Shown here: positions 43,344 through 51,654 of the stretch, piece by piece
Layout of the letters: the number at the start of each line of letters is the position of its first letter
Numbering within the stretch: the stretch's first letter is position 1
Assembly (NCBI GenBank): GCA_031546985.1
Contig: JAVBJN010000003.1
Location: forward strand, 1 to 64,000
Direction of reading: 5' to 3'
DNA from: JAVBJN01 sp031546985
GTDB taxonomy: Bacteria > Bacteroidota > Bacteroidia > Chitinophagales > Chitinophagaceae
DNA length: 64,000 nucleotides
Notes under the pieces: model-generated
What the model saw: only the letters and a program-made list of their open reading frames with translations
Database searches by the model: none
What the model was told of the DNA's origin: nothing
Made by a program: the position numbers and the translations under genes

Positions 43344-44601
43344 ACGGACATTTTTGGTCGTGAATGTGTTGCTCAAATTCGCTTCTGAAATATTTAAGGG
43401 CGCTTTGCAGCGGTTCCATAGCGCCGGGTGCGAGCGCGCAAAAAGTATTGCCCGGCCCCAGCAGTGTGCCATGCATATCCAGCAGGTCGAGGTCGGATAG
43501 TTTTCCGGTACCCTGCTCAATGGACAGTAATAATTTTTCGGTCCACGGCAATCCTTCCCGGCAGGGGGTGCAGAAACCGCAGGACTCCTGTGCAAAAAAA
43601 TGTTCGAGGTTGTGTACAAAACCTACCGGGCAGGTCTGGTCGTCGAGAATGATCATGGTGCCGGTGCCCATACGGCTGCCTGCTTTGGCAATACTGTCAA
43701 AATCCATAGGCGTATCCAGGTGCTCTGCCACCAGAAAGTCGGTTGACGCGCCGCCGGGCAGCAGCCCTTTAAAACCATAACCATCCTGCATACCACCAGC
43801 ATGCTCTTCGAGTATTTCGCGAATGGTGGTGCCCATAGGTAGTTCCCATAATCCAGGTTTTTTAATCCTGCCGCTTGCACCATAAATTTTGGTGCCACCA
43901 TCAGGCCCCTTGCCTATGTCCTGGAACCAGATAGCGCCATTGTTTACGATATGCGGAATGTTGCAAAGGGTTTCTACATTATTAACAATAGTAGGGCGGC
44001 CAAACAAACCACTCACTTGCGGAAACGGTGGTTTGGCGCGTGGTGTGGCCCTTTTGCCTTCGAGCGAATTGAGCAGAGCGGTTTCTTCGCCGCACATATA
44101 TCTTCCGGCACCAGTGTGCAAATGTATTTGAATAGAAAAGCCGGAGCCTTCGATGTTTTTACCAATATACCCGGCTTGCGCTGCTTCGGCAATGGCTGTG
44201 CGCATAGATTTGGCAGCGCTTTTGTATGCCCAGCGCAGGAATACAAAGGCTTCTGTTGCCTGTATGGCATAAGCGGCAATGAGCATGCCTTCGAGTAGTT
44301 GATGGGGATTGCCTTCGAGCAGGAAACGGTCTTTAAAAGTGCCGGGTTCCATTTCATCGGCATTGGCCACCAGGTATTTAGGGCCTTTAACATCCATAGG
44401 AACGAAACTCCATTTCATGCCCGTGTTAAAACCCGCGCCACCGCGGCCTCTCAGGTTGGCTTCCTTCATCAGGTTGGTCACGTCTGCGGGGGCATGCTGC
44501 TGCAATATTTTTTCAAAAGCAGTGTAGCCGCCTGTCTTGCGGTAGGCTTCCAGGCTTAATGGCGGAGCGCCAGGGATAATATGTTGCGTAAGTGGCCGCA
44601 T
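43321..44601 (-). CDS. nuoF: NADH-quinone oxidoreductase subunit F (FMN, NADH site)
   Basis: This 426-residue flavoprotein oxidises NADH. Motifs are RGRGGAGFNTGMKWSFVP (NADH and FMN binding), TGAGRYMCGEETALLNSLEG (FMN), and the N3 cluster ligands in ESCGFCTPCREGLPW plus the Cys in GNTFCALAPGA. Its presence shows that this complex I uses NADH directly, unlike the 11-subunit versions in many Bacteroidota and cyanobacteria that lack nuoEFG. It lies 6 bases after nuoE. Confidence 0.97.
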   Translation of the reverse strand: MRPLTQHIIPGAPPLSLEAYRKTGGYTAFEKILQQHAPADVTNLMKEANLRGRGGAGFNTGMKWSFVPMDVKGPKYLVANADEMEPGTFKDRFLLEGNPHQLLEGMLIAAYAIQATEAFVFLRWAYKSAAKSMRTAIAEAAQAGYIGKNIEGSGFSIQIHLHTGAGRYMCGEETALLNSLEGKRATPRAKPPFPQVSGLFGRPTIVNNVETLCNIPHIVNNGAIWFQDIGKGPDGGTKIYGASGRIKKPGLWELPMGTTIREILEEHAGGMQDGYGFKGLLPGGASTDFLVAEHLDTPMDFDSIAKAGSRMGTGTMIILDDQTCPVGFVHNLEHFFAQESCGFCTPCREGLPWTEKLLLSIEQGTGKLSDLDLLDMHGTLLGPGNTFCALAPGAMEPLQSALKYFRSEFEQHIHDQKCPYAHHIHR

Positions 44602-44607
44602 AAATGG

Positions 44608-45072
44608 TTAGGTGTATCGCTGCAATAGATCTGGTATTTGTTGTGGTTGAATTTCGCAGTAAGTGTCTTCGTCTATCATCATAGCCGGGGCGTGGTCGCA
44701 GGTGCCGAGGCAGGCATTGGGCAAAAGGGTAAATCGTTCGTCGGGCGTGGTCTCGCCATATTGTATGCCTAGTTGCTCAAACAACTTTTCTTTAATACCG
44801 GTATAGCCCATTACCCAGCAGCTGATGCTATCGCACAGCAGGATAACGTGCCGGCCTACCGGTTTGCGGAAAATGAGGTTGTAAAAAGTGGCTACGCTGT
44901 CTACCTCCTCGGCGCTCATATGAAGGAGTGCTGCAATGTCGGTAATGCTCTCGTCCGATACCCAGCGGCGGTGCTGCTGCACAATCTTCAATGCCTCTAT
45001 GCATGCTGCTTTGCGCACCGGTACTTTGTGTGCTTCAAGTTCAATCGCCTGTATTTCCTGTGTTGTCAGCAT
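44608..45072 (-). CDS. nuoE: NADH-quinone oxidoreductase subunit E
   Basis: This 154-residue thioredoxin-fold subunit binds cluster N1a. The four ligands are seen as CDSISC (CX4C) and CLGTC (CX3C), 30-odd residues apart. The N-terminal helical bundle contains AACIEALKIVQQHRRWVSDESI, a family signature. It lies between nuoCD (9-base gap) and nuoF. Confidence 0.96.
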   Translation of the reverse strand: MLTTQEIQAIELEAHKVPVRKAACIEALKIVQQHRRWVSDESITDIAALLHMSAEEVDSVATFYNLIFRKPVGRHVILLCDSISCWVMGYTGIKEKLFEQLGIQYGETTPDERFTLLPNACLGTCDHAPAMMIDEDTYCEIQPQQIPDLLQRYT

Positions 45073-45081
45073 CTTGTTGTT

Positions 45082-46854
45082 TTATCGGTCAATGTCTGCC
45101 AGTACATAATCCATAGCGCCCAGTATCGACAGCATATCGGCTACGGTATAACCTTTGCTGATGTAGGGTAACATTTGCATATGCGCAAACGATGGCGTGC
45201 GCACCCGCACCCGGTAGGGCGAGGTATTGCCATCGCTGATGAGGTAATAGCCGTTCCAGCCTTTGGTCGCTTCTATACAACTCATGGCTTCGCCCTCGGG
45301 CATCACCGGGCCCCAGCTTACATTCAGAAAGTGATTGATAAGGGTTTCGATATGCTCCATGGTATATTGCTTGGTAGCTGGTGTGGTAAGCGGATGGTCT
45401 GATTTATACGGTCCTTCGGGCATATTGTTCAGGCATTGCTCTATGATGCGCAGGCTCTGCCACATTTCTTCTACCCGCACCAGTGCCCGGTCGTAGCAAT
45501 CGCCGTTTTGCGCAGTGGGTATGTCAAAGTCGTATTGTTCGTAACCGGAGTAAGGTCTTTTTTTACGCATGTCCCATTCCAGTCCGCAGGCCCTGAGCGC
45601 GGGCCCTGTAGCGCCCCAATCAATGGCCTCGTCTAGTGTAAAGATGCCAATGCCTTTGGTGCGGGCTTTAAAGATGCGGTTGCGGAGTACCATTTTTTCA
45701 TACTCCTTCAGTTTTTTGGGAAAGTATTGCACAAAATAAGCCACGCGCTCTTGCCAGCCTTTGGGCAGATCCTGCGCTACGCCACCAATGCGAAACCAGT
45801 TGGGGTGCATACGGCCGCCGCAGATAGATTCTATAATTTCCAACACCCGCTCGCGGTCGGTAAACATGTAAAAAACCGGAGAAAGTTGCCCCAGATCCTG
45901 CGCAAAAGTGCCGTACCAAACCAGGTGACTGGAGATGCGGAACAGCTCGCAGAGCATAACCCGTATGGTTTGTGCCCGGGGAGGAATAGTAATGCCGCCC
46001 AGTTTTTCTACCGCCAGCAGATAAGCCAGGTTGTTCATAACGCCGCCGAGGTAATCGATGCGGTCGGTATAGGGAATATAGGTGTGCCAGCTCTGGCGCT
46101 CGCCCATCTTCTCTGCGCCCCGGTGGTGGAAGCCAATGTCGGGCACTGCATCTACAATATCCTCACCATCCAGTTGCAGAATGATGCGCAGTACGCCATG
46201 TGTGCCGGGGTGCTGCGGGCCAATGTTGAGGAACATAAAATCAGATTCTGCGCTTTGCTCCTGCATGCCCCATTCTTCGGGTTTGAACTGAAGCGCTGCC
46301 TGCTCTTTATCTTCTTTCTCCGGCCACAACCGGAAAGGTCCCATTTCGGTGGCCCGGGCAGGATGCTCTTTGCGCAGCGGGTGACCGGTCCAGGTATCGG
46401 GCATCAATATGCGTTTAAGAAATGGGTGACCTGTAAAGCCAATGCCAAACATATCGTACACTTCGCGCTCGTACCAGTTGGCGCAGGGCCAGAGGTCGGT
46501 TACCGATGCACAGGAAGGATATTCTCCTTTTAACCCGACTTTTAAACGTATAAATGCATTGCGGTCGAAAGAAAAGAGGTGGTATACTAACGTGAAATCA
46601 TCGGCATCGGGCATTTTGTTTTGCAGGTTGCGGGGCCGCTCGTCTATGGCGCTCAGGTCGTAGAGCATGCGGTATCGTTGTGGGGAGTCTTTTTTGAGGT
46701 AGGTGAGGATAGATACAAGCTGGTTGGCCGGCACGCTAAAAGCGGGTGTCTCATCCTTGGGGTTCAGCAGGGTAATGCTGTTTTCCCCAAACCTGGAGCG
46801 TAGTTCCATATGTATATCCGCTTGCATTGTAGCAAAGGAAGATTGGTCCTGCAT
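45082..46854 (-). CDS. nuoCD: NADH-quinone oxidoreductase fused subunit C/D
   Basis: This 590-residue protein joins NuoC (residues about 1-190) to NuoD (about 205-590), as in E. coli. The NuoC part has YHLFSFDRNAFIRLKVGL and the WYEREVYDMFGIGFTGHPFLKRIL signature. The linker contains RKEHPARATEMGPFRLWPEKEDKEQ. The NuoD part has NIGPQHPGTHGVLRI (quinone-site His), GFHHRGAEKMGE, YTDRIDYLGG and the C-terminal DYVLADIDR. The domain order and uninterrupted linker indicate a true fusion, not a missed stop. Confidence 0.96.
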   Translation of the reverse strand: MQDQSSFATMQADIHMELRSRFGENSITLLNPKDETPAFSVPANQLVSILTYLKKDSPQRYRMLYDLSAIDERPRNLQNKMPDADDFTLVYHLFSFDRNAFIRLKVGLKGEYPSCASVTDLWPCANWYEREVYDMFGIGFTGHPFLKRILMPDTWTGHPLRKEHPARATEMGPFRLWPEKEDKEQAALQFKPEEWGMQEQSAESDFMFLNIGPQHPGTHGVLRIILQLDGEDIVDAVPDIGFHHRGAEKMGERQSWHTYIPYTDRIDYLGGVMNNLAYLLAVEKLGGITIPPRAQTIRVMLCELFRISSHLVWYGTFAQDLGQLSPVFYMFTDRERVLEIIESICGGRMHPNWFRIGGVAQDLPKGWQERVAYFVQYFPKKLKEYEKMVLRNRIFKARTKGIGIFTLDEAIDWGATGPALRACGLEWDMRKKRPYSGYEQYDFDIPTAQNGDCYDRALVRVEEMWQSLRIIEQCLNNMPEGPYKSDHPLTTPATKQYTMEHIETLINHFLNVSWGPVMPEGEAMSCIEATKGWNGYYLISDGNTSPYRVRVRTPSFAHMQMLPYISKGYTVADMLSILGAMDYVLADIDR

Positions 46855-46899
46855 GGTAGGGCAGGCAATGATCAGTAGCGTTATGTGGGCAACTGTAGG

Positions 46900-47538
46900 T
46901 TATATCTCATCAAAGGGTTTAAAGTCCGTTCTGTTGGCTCTTTCGTTTCGCTTTATTTCTTTAACGCTTATTTTTTCGGGTTTAATAATGCCCTGGTCGC
47001 CGATCATCCAGCTAAGGGGTCTTTTCTCCTTGCCCACTGAGTCGCGCAGCAGGAGAAGTCCGTTCATGAAAGCATCGGGGCGGGGCGGGCAGCCGGGTAC
47101 GTACACATCTACCGGCAAAAATTTGTCTACCCCCTGCACCACACTGTAGATATCGTACATGCCGCCGGAATTGGCGCAGGAGCCCATAGAGATGACCCAG
47201 CGGGGTTCCATCATTTGCTCATACAACCGCTGTATGATGGGGGCCATTTTGATAAATACGGTACCTGCTATAATCATTACATCGGCCTCGCGGGGTGTGC
47301 CGCGTATCACTTCGGCACCAAAACGGGCCAGGTCATATTTGGGTGTCATGGCGGTAGCCATTTCTACAAAACAGCAGGAGAGCCCGAAATGGAACGGCCA
47401 CATGGAGTTTTTGCGGCCCCAGGCAATAAGACTGTCGATAGAGCTTAGCATCACGCTTTGCTGCATGGCGGCTTCCAGCGAACTGGTGCCTTTGGTATGT
47501 CCCGAGGGATCGTTGGTATTGCTGAGCCACCATTGCAT
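46900..47538 (-). CDS. nuoB: NADH-quinone oxidoreductase subunit B (cluster N2)
   Basis: This 212-residue subunit binds cluster N2, the last electron donor before quinone. The ligands are the tandem Cys in GLSCCFVEM, plus MGSCANSGGMYD and VPGCPPRPDA. About 35 residues precede the conserved core (WGRKNSMWPFHFGLSCC), slightly longer than usual, and the C-terminal tail is Lys/Arg-rich. It is 2 bases after nuoA and 45 bases before nuoCD. Confidence 0.96.
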   Translation of the reverse strand: MQWWLSNTNDPSGHTKGTSSLEAAMQQSVMLSSIDSLIAWGRKNSMWPFHFGLSCCFVEMATAMTPKYDLARFGAEVIRGTPREADVMIIAGTVFIKMAPIIQRLYEQMMEPRWVISMGSCANSGGMYDIYSVVQGVDKFLPVDVYVPGCPPRPDAFMNGLLLLRDSVGKEKRPLSWMIGDQGIIKPEKISVKEIKRNERANRTDFKPFDEI

Positions 47539-47540
47539 AG

Positions 47541-47984
47541 TCAGGTATTGGGTTGGGGTTGGTTGGTTTTGATTTTTTTGCGGTAGGCTTCGAGTATCTT
47601 TTTACCATCGGGGCCAAAATTGAGCGCGCCATTGCGCCATTCATACACCAGTACCACGAGCAATATGCCAATGAAAATGCTGATGGCGGCAAAGCCTTGC
47701 CAGCCCAGCGAATCAAAAGCAATAGCCCAGGAAATGATAAAGACGGTTTCGATATCGAACACCACAAACAACATGGCGATTAAATAAAACTGGGAGGGGA
47801 AACGTAACCGGGCAGAGTGGGTAGCAAGAATGCCCGATTCATAAACTTGTCCGGTGGCCCGCTCATTGTGCCGCTGGCCCAGTATGTGGGATACGGTGAT
47901 AAGCGTGGCTACCAGCAATACTACAATTGCGGTGTAGGCCATAAAAGGCCATACGGGGGCGGTATATGCAGGAGCGGTTTCCAT
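47541..47984 (-). CDS. nuoA: NADH-quinone oxidoreductase subunit A
   Basis: This 147-residue protein has three transmembrane helices. Family signatures are YESGILATHSARLRFPSQFYLIAMLFVVFDIETVFIISWA, including the E and D residues of the quinone-site loop and helix 2. It is the first gene of the 13-gene operon. No clear -7 box was identified in the 150 bases upstream, so the promoter is unassigned. Confidence 0.95.
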   Translation of the reverse strand: METAPAYTAPVWPFMAYTAIVVLLVATLITVSHILGQRHNERATGQVYESGILATHSARLRFPSQFYLIAMLFVVFDIETVFIISWAIAFDSLGWQGFAAISIFIGILLVVLVYEWRNGALNFGPDGKKILEAYRKKIKTNQPQPNT

Positions 47985-48135
47985 GAAAAGCCAGTTTGCT
48001 GCGTTGCAGTAAAAATGCTGCCATTCCGGAATAGCACTATAGCCAATGCGTAAAATAAGACCTTATACTATCGTAAATACTTGCTGCAAATAAAGTTATG
48101 GAATATTATTATGAAATATGTAATTATTGTAATGC

Positions 48136-48576
48136 TTAGTGGTGCTTACCCGAAATGTAGTCTTCCAGGTTGTCGATGATAAATTGCTGCTCGTCTATAA
48201 TATGCTTCACAATATCGCCGATGGAAATAACCCCGGTTAAATGTCCGCTTGAACTAATTACGGGCAGGTGCCGGAAGCCGCGCGAAGTCATTTTTTGCAT
48301 CACTTCGGCAATGTCGGTATTCTCGTGAATAAAGGGGTGGGTATCCATGATGTCTTTTACCTGGGTATCCTTAGAAGAGCGTCCTTTTAAAACTATTTTT
48401 CTGGCGTAGTCGCGTTCGGTAACGGTGCCCAGGTATTTGCCTTCGTGGTCGGTCACCATCAGGGCGCCTATGTTTTTTTCTACCAGTAGTTCCAGGGCGC
48501 GATATACTGTTTCTTCAGGTTTGATGGAAAAGATGTGATGTCCTTTAGCCTGCAGTATTTTATGAACAGTTCCCAT
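48136..48576 (-). CDS. CBS-pair domain protein
   Basis: This 146-residue protein starts at the ATG at 48576 (MGTVHKILQAKGHHIFSI). It consists of two CBS motifs and little else: VYRALELLVEKNIGALMVTDHEGKYLGTVTERDYARKIV, and IAEVMQKMTSRGFRHLPVISSSGHLTGVISIGDIVKHII. CBS pairs bind adenine nucleotides and act as energy or ligand sensors. No catalytic domain is attached, so a regulatory partner is needed. It lies upstream of, and on the same strand as, the nuo operon, but a 150-base gap suggests a separate transcript. Confidence 0.93.
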   Translation of the reverse strand: MGTVHKILQAKGHHIFSIKPEETVYRALELLVEKNIGALMVTDHEGKYLGTVTERDYARKIVLKGRSSKDTQVKDIMDTHPFIHENTDIAEVMQKMTSRGFRHLPVISSSGHLTGVISIGDIVKHIIDEQQFIIDNLEDYISGKHH

Positions 48577-48677
48577 GGCGGTAATGTTTAGATTATAAAG
48601 AAGTGAAGAACTTAAAGTTAAGTTACACTTTTTTTTAATAATAGACAACGGGCATTGAGTAGGAAGGGTAGAGGGGA

Positions 48678-48712
48678 TAAAACTTTCCGGGAGCAGGATC
48701 GCGCCCGGAAAG
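48678..48712 (-). terminator. Minus-strand terminator after rsmG
   Basis: CTTTCCGGG (48683-48691) pairs with CCCGGAAAG (48704-48712). Read on the minus strand it is followed by TTTTAT. It ends the GT2-rsmG transcript. Confidence 0.78.
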
Positions 48713-48725
48713 CAGGAAGGTTATA

Positions 48726-49352
48726 CTATGGGTAAGGAACGTGAATCATGAACTTGCCCTTGAAATGATCTTCTTCAAAAACTTCGGTGAGATCCCAAAC
48801 AGTAGGGCGGCAGCCGCTTTCGCTGATCTCCTGGTTCAGGTCACCGCCTTTGAGGCAGATGAGTCCGTTGGCCAGTTCGCCTTTCTGTCCTTTGCGGATT
48901 ACAGGTTTGCTCCATCTCCAGAGATCACCCAGCGGCGCTACAGCACGGCTCACCGTGTAGTCGAACTTGCGGCCTTTAAGGTCTTCTACCCGGCGGTGGT
49001 GGGCTTCGATATTGGTTAGCTCCAGCGCTTCGGCCACAGCCTTAACCACATTTATTTTTTTACCGATAGAGTCTACCAGGCAAAACTTTACTTCGGGAAA
49101 GAAGATGGCCAGCGGAATGCCGGGAAACCCGCCACCAGTGCCAATATCCATTACTTCTGCACCATCTTCGAAAGGGGCCAGCGCCGCGATGGCGAGCGAG
49201 TGCAATACATGGCGCTCATACAGGCTTTCGATATCCTTTCTCGAAATCACATTAATCTTTTCGTTCCACTCCGCGTAAAGGTCTTTCAGCTTTTCGAACT
49301 TCTCTTGCTGAACCGGACTGAAATCGTCGAAGTATTTTTTAATTATTTCCAC
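48726..49352 (-). CDS. rsmG: 16S rRNA (guanine(527)-N7)-methyltransferase
   Basis: This 208-residue SAM-dependent methyltransferase modifies G527 of 16S rRNA. Motifs are EWNEKINVISRKDIESLYERHVLHSLAI, the SAM loop VMDIGTGGGFPGIPLAI, and DYTVSRAVAPL. Length matches RsmG/GidB. Its start overlaps the end of the upstream glycosyltransferase gene by 10 bases, so they share an mRNA and are probably coupled. Confidence 0.95.
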   Translation of the reverse strand: MEIIKKYFDDFSPVQQEKFEKLKDLYAEWNEKINVISRKDIESLYERHVLHSLAIAALAPFEDGAEVMDIGTGGGFPGIPLAIFFPEVKFCLVDSIGKKINVVKAVAEALELTNIEAHHRRVEDLKGRKFDYTVSRAVAPLGDLWRWSKPVIRKGQKGELANGLICLKGGDLNQEISESGCRPTVWDLTEVFEEDHFKGKFMIHVPYP

Positions 49353-50485
49353 TTGCTACTTTTATTAGAGAATACGGCCGGAGCCATTTTAAAATAATAG
49401 ATGAACAGCAGGAAGTCGAACACGGGTACCCATTTTACCAGGTCGCGCTCGCGCAGCTGCTGCATACTTTTGCCAAAAATAAACCATTCGCAACACAGTC
49501 GCAGCACAAACACGCCCAGCACTACCGGCCACCATTCCAGCGCCAGTATGGCCACAAAGGGCAGCAGCAACCAAAACAGGAAATGCGAAGCGGAGAATAT
49601 GCCCAGCCTTAACTGGTGCGCGGTGGTATAGTGCTTGCCGGTGCTCATATGCCTTTGCTTCTGAGACTGCCATTGCTCCCAGCTTTGCTTAGGCTCCGAA
49701 TACATAAAGGTTTCGGGTGCTATTACAACACGGGTGTTGCGGTGGTTGGCTACTTTGTTGATAAACAGATCGTCGTCGCCGGAGGCAATATGCGTATGCC
49801 CGCTAAAACCTTTGTTGCTCATGAACAATTGTTTGGTGTACGACAGGTTGCGTCCCACGCCCATATACGGTTTACCGGCCAGGGCAAACGATAGGTATTG
49901 CAACGCCGTAAAAAAGGTTTCGAACCGGATGCTGGTGTTGAGAAAACCGTTTTCTTTAAAATAAGGGCCGTAGCCCAGCACCACTTCGGTACCGGCATCA
50001 TAAGCGCCTACCATCTTGCTCAGCCACTGCCTGCTGGCGGGCACACAATCGGCATCGGTAAGCAGCAGGGTATTGAACCTGGCTTCGCGAATGCCTACCG
50101 ATAAGGGGAATTTCTTGCCCCGTATCAGCTTGCCTTCCTGGTTCAGGTACAGCACATTCAGGTGCGGATAGGCCTTTTTAAGATCGTTGAGCACATACTC
50201 CGAACCATCGTCGGAATTGTCGTCTACCACCAGCACTTCGTAGTTGGGCAGCCCGGTTTGCGGATGATAATATTCCTGCTCCAGGATAAGGGGCAGATTT
50301 TTATGTAAGTTTGCCTCCTCATTTTTAGCGCATATCACTATGGATACCGGCCCCGAAGGCTGGGCGGCGGAATCCCCGCCACGGTAAAAGGCCAGTTTTG
50401 CGAAAACGAGCCAGTAATAAGCCAGCTGGATCATCGCGACCAGCGCCCAGAAACCCAGGAGTATCAATTCAGGATGCCATACCAT
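49343..50485 (-). CDS. Membrane-bound family 2 glycosyltransferase
   Basis: This 380-residue protein starts at the ATG at 50485 (MVWHPELILLGFW). It has one N-terminal transmembrane helix, a GT2 domain at residues about 45-280 and three C-terminal membrane segments. GT-A motifs are VSIVICAKNEEANL, VVDDNSDDGS, LTDADCVP (DxD-like), SGDDDLFI and QKQRH near the position of the usual Q-x-x-RW. Such enzymes use UDP-sugars to build surface glycans or glycolipids at the inner membrane. The sugar and acceptor are unknown. It diverges from tgt with only 25 bases between the start codons. Confidence 0.88.
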   Translation of the reverse strand: MVWHPELILLGFWALVAMIQLAYYWLVFAKLAFYRGGDSAAQPSGPVSIVICAKNEEANLHKNLPLILEQEYYHPQTGLPNYEVLVVDDNSDDGSEYVLNDLKKAYPHLNVLYLNQEGKLIRGKKFPLSVGIREARFNTLLLTDADCVPASRQWLSKMVGAYDAGTEVVLGYGPYFKENGFLNTSIRFETFFTALQYLSFALAGKPYMGVGRNLSYTKQLFMSNKGFSGHTHIASGDDDLFINKVANHRNTRVVIAPETFMYSEPKQSWEQWQSQKQRHMSTGKHYTTAHQLRLGIFSASHFLFWLLLPFVAILALEWWPVVLGVFVLRLCCEWFIFGKSMQQLRERDLVKWVPVFDFLLFIYYFKMAPAVFSNKSSKWK

Positions 50486-50493
50486 AGTGGCGG

Positions 50494-50501
50494 CAAAAAT
50501 A
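50494..50501 (-). promoter_or_regulatory. -7 box TATTTTTG of the glycosyltransferase gene
   Basis: On the minus strand TATTTTTG reads from 50501 to 50494, ending 8 bases before the ATG at 50485. The transcript would be leaderless or nearly so. Its upstream half lies inside the tgt coding region. Confidence 0.55.
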
Positions 50502-50510
50502 ATACGCAGT

Positions 50511-51638
50511 ATGCAATTTGAATTATTAAATAAAGATCCGAAGTCAAAAGCCCGTGCAGGCTTGCTGCACACCGACCACGGAACCATTGAAACGCCCATT
50601 TTTATGCCGGTAGGCACAGTGGGTTCGGTAAAGGCGGTAAACCAGCAGCAGTTGCATACCGATGTGCAGGCGCAGATTATTCTGGGCAATACCTATCATC
50701 TGTACCTGAGACCGGGGCTGGAGATACTGGAAAAAGCAGGCGGATTGCATAAATTCAACGGCTGGGACAAACCCATCCTCACCGATAGCGGCGGGTACCA
50801 GGTTTTTTCGCTGGCCAATAACCGTAAGATCAAGGAAGAAGGCGTAGTGTTCCAATCACATATTGACGGGTCCAGGCATTTGTTTACCCCGGAGAATGTG
50901 ATGGATATTGAGCGCACCATCGGCGCCGATATTATTATGGCATTTGACGAATGTCCGCCATACCCAAGCGATTATACGTATGCCAAAAAAAGTATGGAAC
51001 TCACCCATCGCTGGCTTACCCGGTGCTATACCCGCTTTAGCGAAACCGAACCCAAATACGGGTACAACCAGGCGTTGTTCCCGATTGTGCAGGGCAGTAC
51101 GTATAAAGATTTACGCACCCAATCGGCCGAGTTTATTGCCAGTATGGACCTCGATGGCAATGCCATTGGCGGTTTAAGCGTAGGCGAGCCCGATGAGATG
51201 ATGTATGAAATGTGTGAGCTGTGCTGCGATATTTTGCCGGAAGACAAACCCCGTTACCTGATGGGCGTTGGTACCCCGGCCAATATTCTCGAAAATATAG
51301 CGCTGGGCGTAGATATGTTCGACTGTGTAATGCCTACCCGTAACGGCCGTAACGGTATGCTGTTTACCACACAAGGCATCATCAACATCCGCAATAAGAA
51401 ATGGGCCGACGATTTTTCGCCGCTGGATGAAACGCTGGGCGGACTGAGTGCTTTTTACAGCAAAGCCTATATGCGCCACCTGTTTGTAGCCAACGAATTG
51501 CTGGGGCTGCAAATAGCCAGTATCCAGAACCTTAGTTTTTATCTCCACCTGGTAAAAGAAGCCCGCAAGCGTATTATTGCCGGAGATTTTGCCGAGTGGA
51601 AGAATAAAATGGTTAAAATTGTAAGTACAAGATTATAG
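50511..51638 (+). CDS. tgt: tRNA-guanine transglycosylase lacking the usual zinc-site cysteines
   Basis: This 375-residue enzyme exchanges guanine-34 of GUN-anticodon tRNAs for preQ1. The start is the ATG at 50511 (MQFELLNKDPKSKARAG). Catalytic motifs are ILTDSGGYQVFSL (general acid Asp) and MFDCVMPTRNGRNGMLFT (nucleophile Asp). After DDFSPLD, most bacterial Tgt have a Cys-x-Cys-x2-Cys zinc site followed by YSRAYLRHL; here the stretch is ETLGGLSAFYSKAYMRHL with no Cys. I recall similar loss in other Bacteroidota. The LptF-like gene starts 16 bases downstream. Confidence 0.93.
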   Translation: MQFELLNKDPKSKARAGLLHTDHGTIETPIFMPVGTVGSVKAVNQQQLHTDVQAQIILGNTYHLYLRPGLEILEKAGGLHKFNGWDKPILTDSGGYQVFSLANNRKIKEEGVVFQSHIDGSRHLFTPENVMDIERTIGADIIMAFDECPPYPSDYTYAKKSMELTHRWLTRCYTRFSETEPKYGYNQALFPIVQGSTYKDLRTQSAEFIASMDLDGNAIGGLSVGEPDEMMYEMCELCCDILPEDKPRYLMGVGTPANILENIALGVDMFDCVMPTRNGRNGMLFTTQGIINIRNKKWADDFSPLDETLGGLSAFYSKAYMRHLFVANELLGLQIASIQNLSFYLHLVKEARKRIIAGDFAEWKNKMVKIVSTRL

Positions 51639-51654
51639 CACCAAAACCGGGCAA

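Noticed and set aside
43344..43619. Upstream extension of nuoG
   Set aside because: The additional 92 residues overlap nuoF and match nothing; the ferredoxin domain begins at the ATG at 43343.
45082..46854. nuoC-nuoD fusion as a sequencing artefact
   Set aside because: The linker is continuous, of normal composition, and the same fusion exists in E. coli and other bacteria.
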